Shown here: positions 48,083 to 58,750 of the stretch, piece after piece | Layout of the letters: each line of letters starts with the position of its first letter | Numbering within the stretch: position 1 is the stretch's first letter | Assembly: GCF_018446385.1 (NCBI RefSeq) | Contig: NC_055990.1 | Location: 21,943,558 to 22,007,557, forward strand | Length of the DNA stretch: 64,000 nt | From: Zingiber officinale | Lineage: Eukaryota > Streptophyta > Magnoliopsida > Zingiberales > Zingiberaceae | Direction of reading: 5' to 3' | Made by a program: the position numbers and the translations under genes | The notes under the pieces: model-generated | What the model was told of the DNA's origin: nothing | The model's input: the letters and a program-made list of their open reading frames with translations, nothing else | The model's database searches: none

Positions 48083-50942
48083 TGTCTCTGCTCGGATGCA
48101 GGAGCGTTCCCACAGACGGCGCCAATTTGATCCTGTCCGAACCAGAAGTCAACAGACGCTGGGCACGTGACGCTCCAAGGCTCGCTGATGTAGGTCTCCA
48201 ACTAGTGTCGAGATGCTCCGGCTATCCTGCACAGAAGTCGAGCCGGGAAGGGGATTCCCAGCGACGACCCTCCGACGCTCAAGTCAGGTAAATCACGATG
48301 AACAAGGTGGCTCCAGAAGTCTCAGAGTACATACCATCCTCCTCTGTCGATGAAACCTGAGGTTCTTTATATAGAGCTGTGAAAGGTTTGGGCACGCGTA
48401 CCAAGGTGCATAAGTGTCCCCTGTCCTATCCTAGGTATGCGGCTGTCAGAAAGCTTACCTGTCCTTTCCTAGGTACGCGGCTGTCAGAAATATCGCTACA
48501 GTCAAAGCATGCCCTCGATGGGACAGCAGAATCCCCTGTCACAAGATTTGGAGCATGACACACACGTGAAACCTACAGGTTGTCAGAGAAAGAAATCCTC
48601 TGGCCCTTTCCTTTGCTCCAAACTTGTAGTCCGAGCGGAAAGATACCTAAACATCCGACCGGACATCCGCAGTGGTTTACTTGTGCTTTGTGGAGACTAA
48701 CAAACAGGGGTGCTTTATGACTGTGATCGGTCAAAAGGTCAGCTCGGTCCATGACCTTTTTAACTGAGCGTCGGAACCCCGATTTGACAGGGTGCCTACC
48801 AACTATAAGTGCAAACCGGCCGGACCCTTCCGGGTACTCGATTCCATCGGTCGGCCGGCAGTCCAGTCGGACCGGCCATCTATGGCCGTCCGTCCGGTCG
48901 GACCACACTCTCCTCTGGGTGGGCGGCTGTTCCGGTGACTTCCACTTGGCGTTGACTTTGCAAGAGAAGGGGGGGCCCGCTCTTACTACCGGATCACTTA
49001 TAGTGTGTGTTGTTGATTATAGAAGGAATCTGTGCCTTAGTTATCTAGGTTGAAAATGTCCCCAAGAGGAGCTCATAAGGATTGCCATGTTAAACCCTGC
49101 AGGTAGACTTAGTCCGACATGACAATGAAGTTGAGTGGTACTACTCTTAGAGCTAGATATTAATTAAGTGAGTTGTCAGTAACTTACTTAATTAGTGGAC
49201 ATTTGTTATCTTAAACACAGGGAGACTAACACACTCATGATAAGAAGGAGCCCATAATGTAATTTGAGATTGGTGCGGTAGTGCGATAATAACTCTCTAG
49301 TGGAATGAGTTATTATCGATGAACTTGAGTTGTGTGTTCGGGGCGAACACGGGATACTCAAGCTCATCGGAAGGCCAAAACCAATTTTTCCTCTAGGTCC
49401 TTGTCGTAGCCTCATTATAACCTCAGGTCCATCCAAATGTAAGGCTCTTCTTGGTGTCCAAGAAGGGGGCCGGTCCAATGCTTGGTGACCTAGCAAGGGC
49501 CGGCCACATCCTCTTCTAAGGGGCCGACCCTATTGCTTGGTGATCAAGCTAGTAGGGGCCGACCACAATAATTCAAACAGGGAGTTTTGAATTTTTAAAA
49601 TCTTCTCTTTGTAGAAAATTATAAGTTTTAAAAGAGAGATTTTAATTTTTAAAAACTTTCCTTATTTGAATTAGGCCACATGTTTTAATAGAGAGTTTTA
49701 AAAATTTTAAAACTTTCCTTTTTTAACCATCCTCATGGTTCAAGAAAAAAAGGAAGATAAGTTTTAAAATTTAAATTTTCTATCATCATGTTAAAAAAGG
49801 AAATTTTATAAGAGAAGTTTTAAATTTTAAAATATGGTTTTAATTTTTAGAACTTTCCTTTTTTAACTCCTACTTTAGGAAAGAGAGCTTGTAAAATTTT
49901 ATAAGAGTTTTTCTTCTTGTAAAATTTTATAAAAAAATTTAAATTAAAATTCCTTTTCCTCTTATGAGGGCCGGCCACCCTTGCTTGGTGCCCAAGCAAG
50001 GTGGTCGGCCATGTTTAAAATTATAAAATCATCAAATTTATTTTTGGTGATTGATTCAATCAAGAGGAAAGAAAAGGAAAATTAAAAGGGAAAAGGAAAA
50101 GCTAGAGGAAGATTTTAATTTTTGTAAAAAATCTTCCCTTATTTGCCTTGGGCAAGTATTATAAAAGAAGGGGTGAGGAGGCTTCATGAGACACAATTCT
50201 TATTCTCTTGCTTGGAGAACCTCAAGTGGCCGACCCTCCCTCTCCCCTCTCTTTTTCCTTTTGCTCTCTTCTCCTTGGTGGTGGTGGTGGCCGATTTTTA
50301 GAGGAAGAGGAAGGAAGCTTTTGGGTGGTGATCATCTTGGAGGTTCGTCACCCACACGACGCCCAAGGCGAGGCGAGGAATACGACAGAAGTTTACAAAG
50401 ATAAGGTATAATTAGCAATTGTTTTCCGCATCATGCTAGTTATTTTTCTTTGTAAGAATTCCAAGCACAGGAGACATTAGATCTAGTTTTTCGAATTAGT
50501 TTTTTGAGTTTGTGTTTTCTTCTTTTTCGAATTAGTGATTCGATTGATTCGATTGTTCTTTTTGGTTAACCTAGAGTTATTTAAATAAATTAAATATTAG
50601 CTTTCCTTAAAAGACTTTGTCTAGGCGGTGGTGGTTGCTCCCATATCCAAGAAGGCCATGTGTCTCGTCATGCAGTCCTAGAAGCCAATTATGGAAATTA
50701 ATATTTAATGGAATTAATAACATAGGTGGATTTGAATCAATAGTGTTAAGTTCCGCTTGCGATTCAAATCTAAACCATTAAGAACAGATAAGTTAAATTT
50801 GGAATCAATGATGTTAAGTTCCGTCTGCGATTCCTAATTTAACTTCTAAAGAACACAATAGGTTATTTAAGGAAAGGTTCGACACTTGTACAAAAATTTT
50901 TGTACAGTGGAACCAGTACATTTTTCCTAAGACTAACCAACA

Positions 50943-51029
50943 AATCGATCAGTCGATCGATTGAACCAAAGGGCTATAATTATATTCCTTGTCTAATTAT
51001 TCCTACAACTTTAAACTTAACAAATTATT
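50943..51029. other. Short spacer between two LTR elements
   Basis: It includes CGATCAGTCGATCGATTG, a near-palindrome, and A/T-rich sequence. It may be the continuation of the old LTR region left of 25073. Confidence 0.4.
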
Positions 51030-52314
51030 TGTTGGGACCTTGATGCCTGGCTAAAGGGGGTGAATAGATGGTCACCCTTTTCGATTGCTTCCTATGTTTG
51101 TTAGTACAGCGAAATATAAAAACAAACAAAACTAAACTAAAACCTAGAGGCAATTAACAAAATAATCAAATCTCTAACACGTTGATTTACGTGGTTCAGA
51201 GATTAAGACTCCTACTCTACAACTGTCCATAAGGTGGAGGATCTTTCAATCCGTTGGTAGATTAATCCTCGGAACTTCGGCCAGCTCGATCCTCCTTCTC
51301 GATGGAGGAACCTCGTCACAATCTGTTAGTACCTCGATATAGTTTTGATGTGATCAACCAAGTCAAGTTAGGTCCTGTTATATTTTGATGCCATGTGTTT
51401 AAGTGAGCATGAACTTAAAAGCACAGGAAGTCGAGCGAAAGACGCAGCTAGCGAGAAGGACGACACGGGAGAGAGTCGATGGGCTCACTGCGTTCGAGGG
51501 ACGAGGTGCTGCGGAAGAGTATGCTGGCAGACGATAAGGAGGTGTGTGACGTTTCCAAGGGACGAGAAGTCATTTGGTAGGTTACTCGAGAAGGCCAGAA
51601 AATGGGTTCGGGTGAGTCATATTCCGAATGGTCGAAATCACCCAATTGAGCAAAGCCGGAGCAAAAGTTCGGGACCCCAAGCGAGCAAAATCGGAGCAGA
51701 AAATCTAGACCAAAAAGTCAATAAGAGGTTGACTTATGGGTTCAGGCACCCGGATCACTTGGGCGCCCCCACGGCGCCTCGCCCAGCGGGAGCCGGATCG
51801 AACCCGTCCAGGTGCATGGAACCCTTTTGAGCACTTGAACCAGGAATGTTATCGAAACGTGGGCTACTACGATTTGATATGATGAGGATAAAATTATATT
51901 CACATCCAGGCACCTGGAACCCTTCGAGGCACCCCAATCAAGGCTATAAATACAACCCTGATCCCAGAAGCTAAATAGAGCACTTGTAATCGATTATAAT
52001 TGAGTTTAGCTTTGTAGTTGTGATAATTGACTGTTGTAAGATGTTTCTTCACCTGAATGAGACATTAGTGAGCTTTCAAACATCTTGGATTAACAATCCC
52101 CAGATTACAAACCAAGTAAATTGTTGTGCCTCTTTTTCTTGTATATTAATCAGTTTCTTTTTATACAAGTGTTTTATTTCCAAAGTTCCGAGAAAGGTAT
52201 TTATTTTTATTGTGCAGGGCTCTTCACCCCCCTCTGGCTTACTACAAGAGACCAACAAGTGGTATTAGAGTGAGGACGCTTCATAAGAACTGACTACCGA
52301 CCGAAGCACTAGAG

Positions 52315-53361
52315 ATGGTCAGACCGAGTATCTACCCACCGAAATTCGAGGGAGAATTCACGAACTGAAAGGAAAAGATGGAGGTATTCTTTTAAATAGA
52401 TTTTGATTTATTACTAATTATGAAATTTGATTTTGTAGTACCAGAGGGAAAAGAAGAATACCAATGAACGAAAAAGGAGCAATCCGACTTTGTGGCAAAT
52501 GACAAAGCAAAGTTTCATTTGCTTAGCATTTTACCACCTCAAGAAGTCAACTGGATCGGAGCCTACGAGTCAGCCAAGGAGCTCTGGGAGAAATTCCTAG
52601 AACTACGAGATAAGATCTTCTTCAGAACGAGATCAACAACCACCGATTAGAAGAAAGCGAAACTGTTGCACACATTCACTCAAGGATCAAGGAACTCTTC
52701 ATCGGACTCACGAATCTCAAAGAAAATGTAACCAATCGAGATTTGCTAAGATACACACTTAACGCCTTTCCTAGGACTTCTGAATGGGTATCCTTAGTAC
52801 ATGCATATTACATCTCTAAGGATCTAGAGGTAAGTAATTTAGAAGAGTTATTTTCTATATTTAAAGTTCATGAAACTAGATGTGCATATCTGAAGAAGGA
52901 GCTCAAGCACAACAATGTCTTAAAAGTAAAAATGGATGAACCAGAATCCGAAACGTCCCTTAACGATGACAAAACTACATTCATGATTCATGATAAGGAA
53001 ATTTAAAAAGTTATTTAAAACTAATAAATTTAATCAAGTGTAGGATAAAAGAAGAAGAAGAAAGGTAAGATGCTACCACTGTAATGAAGAAGGACATGTG
53101 AAAGATAACTGCCCTAAATTAAAGAGCAAGGACAAGGACAATAGCAAGGATAAAAGACCAGTCCATATAAAGCATCGAAATCTAAAGGCGACGTGGGACG
53201 AAACATCGTCCAAGTCAGAGATTGAAGCCATCGCCGAACTTATGCTAGTAGCAAGTCACCAAGAAGATGAAGATGGAGCAAGCTCATCCGAAATAAGTAT
53301 CGAGGGCATCGATGAAGGGGGAGCAACATCAGAAGGAAGCATCACTTTAGGGGGAGCTTAG
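52315..53361 (+). pseudogene. Copia gag, frame-broken
   Basis: It begins at ATG 52315 with RPSIYPPKFEGEFTN and a stop soon after. The capsid part reads AYESAKELWEKFLELRD and, later, NEGRDLLRY-like sequence up to VSLVHAYYISKDLEV (52743 on). The zinc knuckle CYHCNEEGHVKDNC is at about 53069-53110. An E/S-rich end follows to 53361. Several stops and frameshifts are present. Confidence 0.78.
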
Positions 53362-54610
53362 ATCGACAAGGTAAGTTAGGTATGGTCTCTACCTCTTGAT
53401 AAGTTATTTTAGTTTATAAAAATATTATAAAAAATGTCTGTAAATTAGGAAAAAAATGAAAAGTTAAAATTAACCTTAGCAACATCTTGGTGACTAGAGG
53501 ATTTCGACAAGATAAAAATTGAAAGCAAAAATTAACAATAAAAATAGATAACCTAAAGAATTCTGCATGTTCAAATATAGCTATTTCTAATTTTAAAAAT
53601 TATCAAGGACTAAACTGACAATTTAGATATCATAAGGGCCAAATCAAAAAATTATTAACAAAATATATCCCTAAGAAATTTTTTATTAACTCAATTGAAA
53701 GGAACCTATATTGAGTTACAGAATCATGCTTAAATTGAAAAATCATTATGCATGTTTTATTTTTAATTTAATTTCATATTCTTTCTTAGACTTATCAAAT
53801 TGTTCTGTATAATTTCTGTTAGAAATGAATTAAAATTAAATTTTTTTGAGAAATAAAATTTTATTACTCATCTATAGAAAAAATTTCAAATTGTTAAACC
53901 ATTGTATTATTTTTCTTTAAACTTTTTAACAAAATTCGTATTCTTCGATTTAAAAATATCTTGCAGTGCTATTTTTTACAAATTTATTTGTATATGAAAC
54001 TTTATTCTTTTCTCTATCTAACAAAATTGCCCCGAAATTTTTTGACATTTGGTGAATTTTTTATAAATTATTTATCCAAATTAAAATTTTTAATATTAAA
54101 AACTCTTGAAAATTCAATTTTTGATTTTTTTTTCAAAGTTACTTGCTACTATACATTCTTAGAAAATATTTCAAAAATTTTCAAGGTTAATAACTATTTT
54201 TAAGTATTTTTTAAAATATGTCTTTATGTAGAAAAGAATTTATTATTTTAAGAAACTAAAAAAAATTATATCTGCTTTATTTATGACTTTCAACTGTTAT
54301 AAATTTTTATAAATCTATTTTTTTAAATTTTCTAAAACTAATTTATAAATTGAAAAAATCTAGATTTCCAAAACTTAACCTACTTGATTTTTTTTGGATG
54401 ATCGTCAGTTTTTTTTCCCCTTAGACTCTATTTCATATTATTTTCATGGAAAACCCCTATTTTTAATGGAATCAAAGGGGGATAAGTGGAGATTAAGTTT
54501 AGGGGTAGGATAATTTATCTAATTTTTGCATTTTGTACTTACAAAATTTATTACCTTACTATTATTTGTTTCTTGATTTACCCAAACTTAGCTTGGGATT
54601 GGTCACATCA
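53362..54610. other. A/T-rich interior without pol
   Basis: About 1.25 kb in the place of pol in the second gag-only Copia element. Rich in TTTTAAAA and poly-T/poly-A blocks, no regular tandem unit as in the first element, and no integrase, RT or RNase H piece. The open frame at 53961-54203 is F/L/K-rich and looks incidental. Confidence 0.7.
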
Positions 54611-55645
54611 AAAAGGGAGATTGTTAGTATCCTAAGGTAGTTTTGATGTGATCAACTAAGTCAAGTTAGGTCTTATTATATTTTGATGTCTTGTGTCTAA
54701 GTGTGCAGAAACTTAGGAGCACAGAAAGTCGAGTGAAAAACGCAACTAGCGAGAAGGACGACATGGGAGAGAGTCAACGGGCTCGGTGCGTCTGGGAACG
54801 AGATGCTGCAGAAAAGTATGCTGGCGGAAGAGGAGGCACGCGATATTTCCGAGGAACGAGAAGCCGGAGTGGAAGGTTACTCGAGAATGTCAGAAAATGA
54901 GTTCGAGTGAGCCCTATTTCGGATGACCGAAATCACCTAAGCGAGCGGAGCCGGAGCGGAAGACCTGGACCCAAGCGAGCAGAATCGGAGAGGAAGACCC
55001 GGATTGAAAAGTCAACAGGAGGTTGACTTTTGGGTCCGGTCACTCGGCTCACTTGGGCGCCCCCGGGCGCCTCACCCATCAGGGACCGGATCTAACTCGC
55101 CTGAGCGCCTAGAACCCTTTTGGCGCTCAAACCAGAAATGTTATCGAAACGAGGATAAAATTATATCCACGTCTAGATGCCTAGAACCCTTCGATGCACC
55201 CCGATCAAGACTATACATACAACCCTGATCCCAGAAGCTAAATAGAACACTTGTAATCAATCCTAATTGAGTTTAGCTTTGTAGTTGTGAGTTTCGACTG
55301 CTGTAAGAGGCTTCTCCGCATGAAGGAGACATTAGTAAGCTTTCAAACATTTTAGATTAGCTATCCCCTGATTACAAACCAAGTAAATTATTGCGCCTTT
55401 TTTTCTTGTCTATTAATCAGTTTCTTTTTATACAAGTGTTTTATTTCCAAAGTTCCGAGAAAGATGTTTATTTTTATTATGCAAGGCTATTCACCTCCCT
55501 CTAGCCGGCCGCAAAAGACTAACACAATCTTTTGATCACACGCAAGGATCACACTGAGAGCTTTGGAGACTTTAATAAGCTTTAACCAAGTCTATTGTCA
55601 TCACCCAAGTCAACCATCCTAAACTCCATTATATAGAGCTTGAGG

Positions 55646-55857
55646 AGTCCCCTCAGATGAGTCTAGTGGCTAGCGCATGAGGTGTTGCCACCATGAGGTC
55701 TGAGGTTCGAATTTTGACAAAGTCGAGATAAATTTCTCCCTTATGTATTAGTCACTATTCCAAAGGCTAGTAGTCGTCTGTGATTTACCTCCTCCGTGTT
55801 GGCCCTGGGACGGGTTGGCGGGGGCGCTGGGGGCGAGCGTATTCGCCTTTTGCCACA
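55646..55857 (+). mobile_element. tRNA-derived SINE, copy 2
   Basis: It shares its body (CTAGTAGTCGTCTGTGATTT, then ACCTCCTCCGT) and its end (GAGCGTATTCGCCTTTT) with copy 1. The head has box-A-like GATGAGTCTAGTGGC and box-B-like GAGGTTCGAATT. A perfect 18-bp duplication, ATTATATAGAGCTTGAGG, flanks it (55628-55645 and 55858-55875). It is inserted in the LTR fragment that starts at 51030. Confidence 0.9.
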
Positions 55858-56504
55858 ATTATATAGAGCTTGAGGGAAAACACCCAACCTATTTTCCTAC
55901 TATCAGTTGGCTAGTAGAATCACCAGTCGATTGACCTCTGTGATAATTCGACCATTACACCCCAACGACTTGATACTAGTCGACTGGTCCACTTCGGTTG
56001 AGAAAACTGGAATATTTTATTCGCTCCCACCAGTCGGCTAGTAAAGTCATCAGTCGACTAGTAAACCCTAAACCTATGATTTTACCCTAAGTACAATCTC
56101 TCATGCACTTATCCTCGCTCGCACAATCTCGACCTTATATTCTAGCCTCCTCCATCAGTCTTGCGTCTCTCAGATACTTCCTCATCCTTCATGCCTTGCC
56201 TTCAAGAGCTTTCTTTGGCCTCGTCCTTTATTATCGGGTCTTCCATTGTCATGAGCTCCTTGCTCCGGGACTTCAAGCTTGCCAAGTTATACTTGGACTT
56301 ACGTTGCCAAGACTGCACACTTGGACTTACACTACCAAGCCTCCACACTTGGACTTTGCTTTTGCCAAGATCACACTTAGACTTTGCCTTGTTGTACCTA
56401 CATCCTGCACACTCACAAGTGCATATCAAATACAACAATAATCTAATTTAAACCTTTGCCTAAATATCAAAGCACTGATTGCTCCAACATTGCCTCCAAC
56501 AATG

Positions 56505-56700
56505 GCCACTTCATTTTTTATTATACTTTTTCCTGTGTACCATAACTTAAAACTTGAGTTCTCTATCATCTTTGCTTTCTCACCTATCCACTTTGTCTCT
56601 TATACACACAAAATACTAATTCTTCTCCTAATTATTGTATCTACTACATCCATCGATTTATCAATGAGAGTTTCTATGTTCTATGTTTCAAATCTTAGAC
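56505..56700 (-). pseudogene. LINE endonuclease N-terminal fragment
   Basis: The minus-strand reading gives an NIETLIDKSMDVVDTIIRRR block, then CV-stop-ETKWIGEKAKMIE and FKLWYTGKSIIKNEVAIVG. This is the start of an apurinic-type endonuclease domain of an RTE-like LINE. One stop lies within. It has the strand and type of the RT half at 19330-21477 and ends where the middle of the endonuclease should begin. Confidence 0.78.
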
Positions 56701-56705
56701 TATTA

Positions 56706-56921
56706 AGGGCGTGTTTGGTTTGTTTGCATTTTCATTTCATTTTTTAGAAAACCATATTTTCTCGTTTTTCATAAAATAACTTTTTTGTATTTTTCATTTT
56801 TTTAGAAAATGTTCTCTTTTTTTCTTGAAAATGGACTTGGAAAATACAAACCAAACGCGTTTTTTATTTTCTTAGAAAATAAAAATAAAGAATAACATGG
56901 AAAATGTAAACCAAATGCCCT
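56706..56921. mobile_element. Tourist/hAT-like MITE
   Basis: Inverted ends AGGGCGTGTTTGGTTT and AAACCAAATGCCCT enclose about 215 bp of A/T-rich sequence, with no coding capacity. The flanks are TTA on the left and CTA on the right, close to the 3-bp duplication of PIF/Harbinger elements. The class stays open. Confidence 0.65.
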
Positions 56922-58310
56922 CTAATTTTCCTATTATATTTGTTCTGATCCAACTTATGGTGTGAGAACTCTTGTCTATTTAACACACTATACTCAAGTT
57001 CTCATGGATATGAAGCGATCTTTACTGATAGGTTCTAGTCGGACCCTGCAACACAAACTCTTACATATTTGACACTACACTTGAGTTTTGAAGATGTAGC
57101 GGTTATTGCTGAGATGTTATAGTCGAACCCTGTAACGCATTCCTTTTGGGACCAATATAGTATTAACATAATAATTTAATGAATTTATTTATTGAATATT
57201 TATGATAGTTTTAATCAATTAAAAAGGTTTTAAATAAATGTAATTAAAATTAGTCTGATCTAATAAAATTTAAAAAAATTAAAATATTATAATTAAACTA
57301 TTTTTTTAATTAAAGCTCTATTATTTGAACAATTTTTGTAAGATTAGCCGGTGCTTGTCTTGAAACACTTACAAATGAAATGTTTTCATTATATTAACGA
57401 AGTCGTGTAATGTTCCAAATTATTTTTAAGATAATTAATCAAAGTATTAAAATGATTATTTAAACTCAACTTATCTAGTTTAGCTAAAGCTAACGCACTC
57501 GAGCTGAATTTATTTTTATATTATCAAATTCTTAATTTAAACTTATTTAATTATTTTATTTTTTTTAATCAGAATTTATGTAGTTGTTTATTTTGTAAAT
57601 TTATTTATAAGAGTTTTTTTCATACACATAAACATGATTTATGAGTTTTATTCTTATAACGTTATTAGACGTTTTTACCCCGAGGAACCATCACATTATC
57701 ATATTTATTCATAGAAGTATCTTAGTATTATTTCTTTCCTATCCTTTCCACTAACCTTCTAAATCTTTTACATATTTCCTAATGCATCCTACCTCTTCAG
57801 GATTCAAAAAGGATATGATATTTTCTTTATCAGGTCGATCGTTGGACTTGATATAGAAGCCTGATAAGATCTTATATCAGACGTACAGTGAACCTTATAT
57901 TTTTCTATATCATATCTATTTCAAGTCTGATATGATTCAATATCAGATCAACATCAGATTTAACGTGGATCTAATATTTTCTCAGATCAGGTTTAGTCTG
58001 AGTTTAATATAAACCTATATTAAGTATATTTTTTCATATTAAATCCATCAGAAAATATATTAAAAATAAAGGGAATTTAGGAGATTAATGGGAGTTTTTT
58101 TTTCGTTTTTTCATATACTTTTGATAAATAAAGAAAAACCACTCCTTTCGGTAAAACAGCCTGCCATTATTCTAATTATTAACTACGAAATACATATGCG
58201 GTTAAAACCCGCATAATATTAAATTATGAATCTATCCTTTACGACCTACCATCATCCATGCCAAAAAGGGCATAAAAGTCATTAGCACTCTCCAAACGTC
58301 TACCCGCCTT
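56922..58310. other. A/T-rich intergenic spacer
   Basis: No gene or clear transposon was found. A stretch at 57830-57990 repeats CTGATATAAGATC/ATATCAGATC-type words in both directions, suggesting a decayed foldback. No RNA gene was seen. Confidence 0.45.
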
Positions 58311-58432
58311 CAGTGCACTTTCCTGATAGCGGGGCCCGCTTGTATTCGTCTATCGGTACGGGATGGGTACATATGGCCTCTTTTCGTAGAGAGGACAAGA
58401 CCGGTTACCGTTTGCGGGGAAGACGAAGCGCA

Positions 58433-58645
58433 TATAAACCGGACGGTCAACAGATCCAACGGCGAGAATTTGCAGCTACGATTACCATAGACGGCCAGAT
58501 CTCCTCGTTGTCCAGTTTGGCGCTTATTTATTGTCGTTTCAGTTAATTACTAAAACGCCCTTATGCTTGGAAAGCGATCCCCCATTTTGTCCGTTCCCCT
58601 CGTGCCCCTCTCTCTGTCTCTCTCCTCTCCGCTCCGCTCCTCCGC
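58433..58645 (+). promoter_or_regulatory. Candidate promoter and pyrimidine-rich leader of the VIT gene
   Basis: TATAAA at 58433-58438 and a C/T-rich run (about 58590-58645) precede the ATG at 58751. The run is like the Y-patch of plant core promoters. The true start point cannot be fixed by eye. Confidence 0.4.
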
Positions 58646-58750
58646 TACGCCGTAGTTCATTTCTTCCCGTCCTCAATTCTCTCGCTCCGCGTCTCACGGA
58701 TTGTGACCTTCTTGCGGGGACCCGAACTGTTGTGTCGAGATCGCACGGGC

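Larger units (their letters stand above)
38181..48996 (-). mobile_element. Tat-like Ty3/gypsy retrotransposon with antisense gene
   Basis: The LTRs are 38181-39043 and 48128-48996, starting TGATCC and ending GGATCA. A perfect CTTAT duplication flanks the element (38176-38180 and 48997-49001). The coding strand is minus. The primer site TGGCGCCGTCTGTGGGAA (48124-48107) follows the 5' LTR, as in Tat/RIRE2-type elements. A purine tract GAAGGGAAGGCAAG lies at 39057-39044. The LTRs differ by only a few substitutions plus two indels (15 bp near 38542, about 20 bp near the end), so this is the youngest large insertion. Between integrase and the 3' LTR sit a tandem array and a plus-strand gene. It splits the 3' LTR of the Copia element. 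Confidence 0.93.
25073..50942 (+). mobile_element. Full Copia LTR retrotransposon, broken by three nested insertions
   Basis: The 5' LTR is 25073-30215 and the 3' LTR is 37685-50942. Without their insertions they are about 2.46 and 2.44 kb and start TGTTGGAGTGTATACT. The flanks are AATCA (25068-25072) and AATCG (50943-50947), one mismatch. A primer site TGGTATCAGAGCT (30218-30230) and purine tract AAGTGGGAGAT (37674-37684) are in place. Inserted elements are a solo LTR (25969-28642), a 2393-bp element in the protease (32308-34700) and a gypsy element in the 3' LTR (38181-48996). In the first 496 bp I count only four differences between the two LTRs, yet the coding region has several stops and frame breaks. 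The order of domains, protease-integrase-RT-RNase H, is that of Copia. Confidence 0.92.
51324..55524 (+). mobile_element. Second gag-only Copia retrotransposon
   Basis: The LTRs are 51324-52257 and 54622-55524, starting TGTTAGTA and ending CTAACA or CCAACA. A perfect CAATC duplication flanks the element (51319-51323 and 55525-55529). A degenerate primer site TGGTATTAGAGTG follows the 5' LTR (52260-52272) and the purine tract AAAAGGGAGAT precedes the 3' LTR (54611-54621). The interior has gag only (52315-53361). From 53362 to 54600 there is A/T-rich sequence without any pol domain. Length is 4.2 kb. This is the same plan as the 12110-18775 element. Confidence 0.9.
51030..56489 (+). mobile_element. 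LTR fragment (TGTTGGGACCTTGATG family), split by a Copia element
   Basis: It starts TGTTGGGACCTTGATGCCTG, with the GGGGGTGAATAGATGG block also found near the LTR starts of the 12110 element. It is split at 51324 by the gag-only Copia element and goes on at 55525. The right end is probably CCAACA near 56489 (or 56501). No target duplication was found, so it may be a fragment rather than a clean solo LTR. Its right half holds ACCAGTCGACTAGT-type short repeats. Confidence 0.5.
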
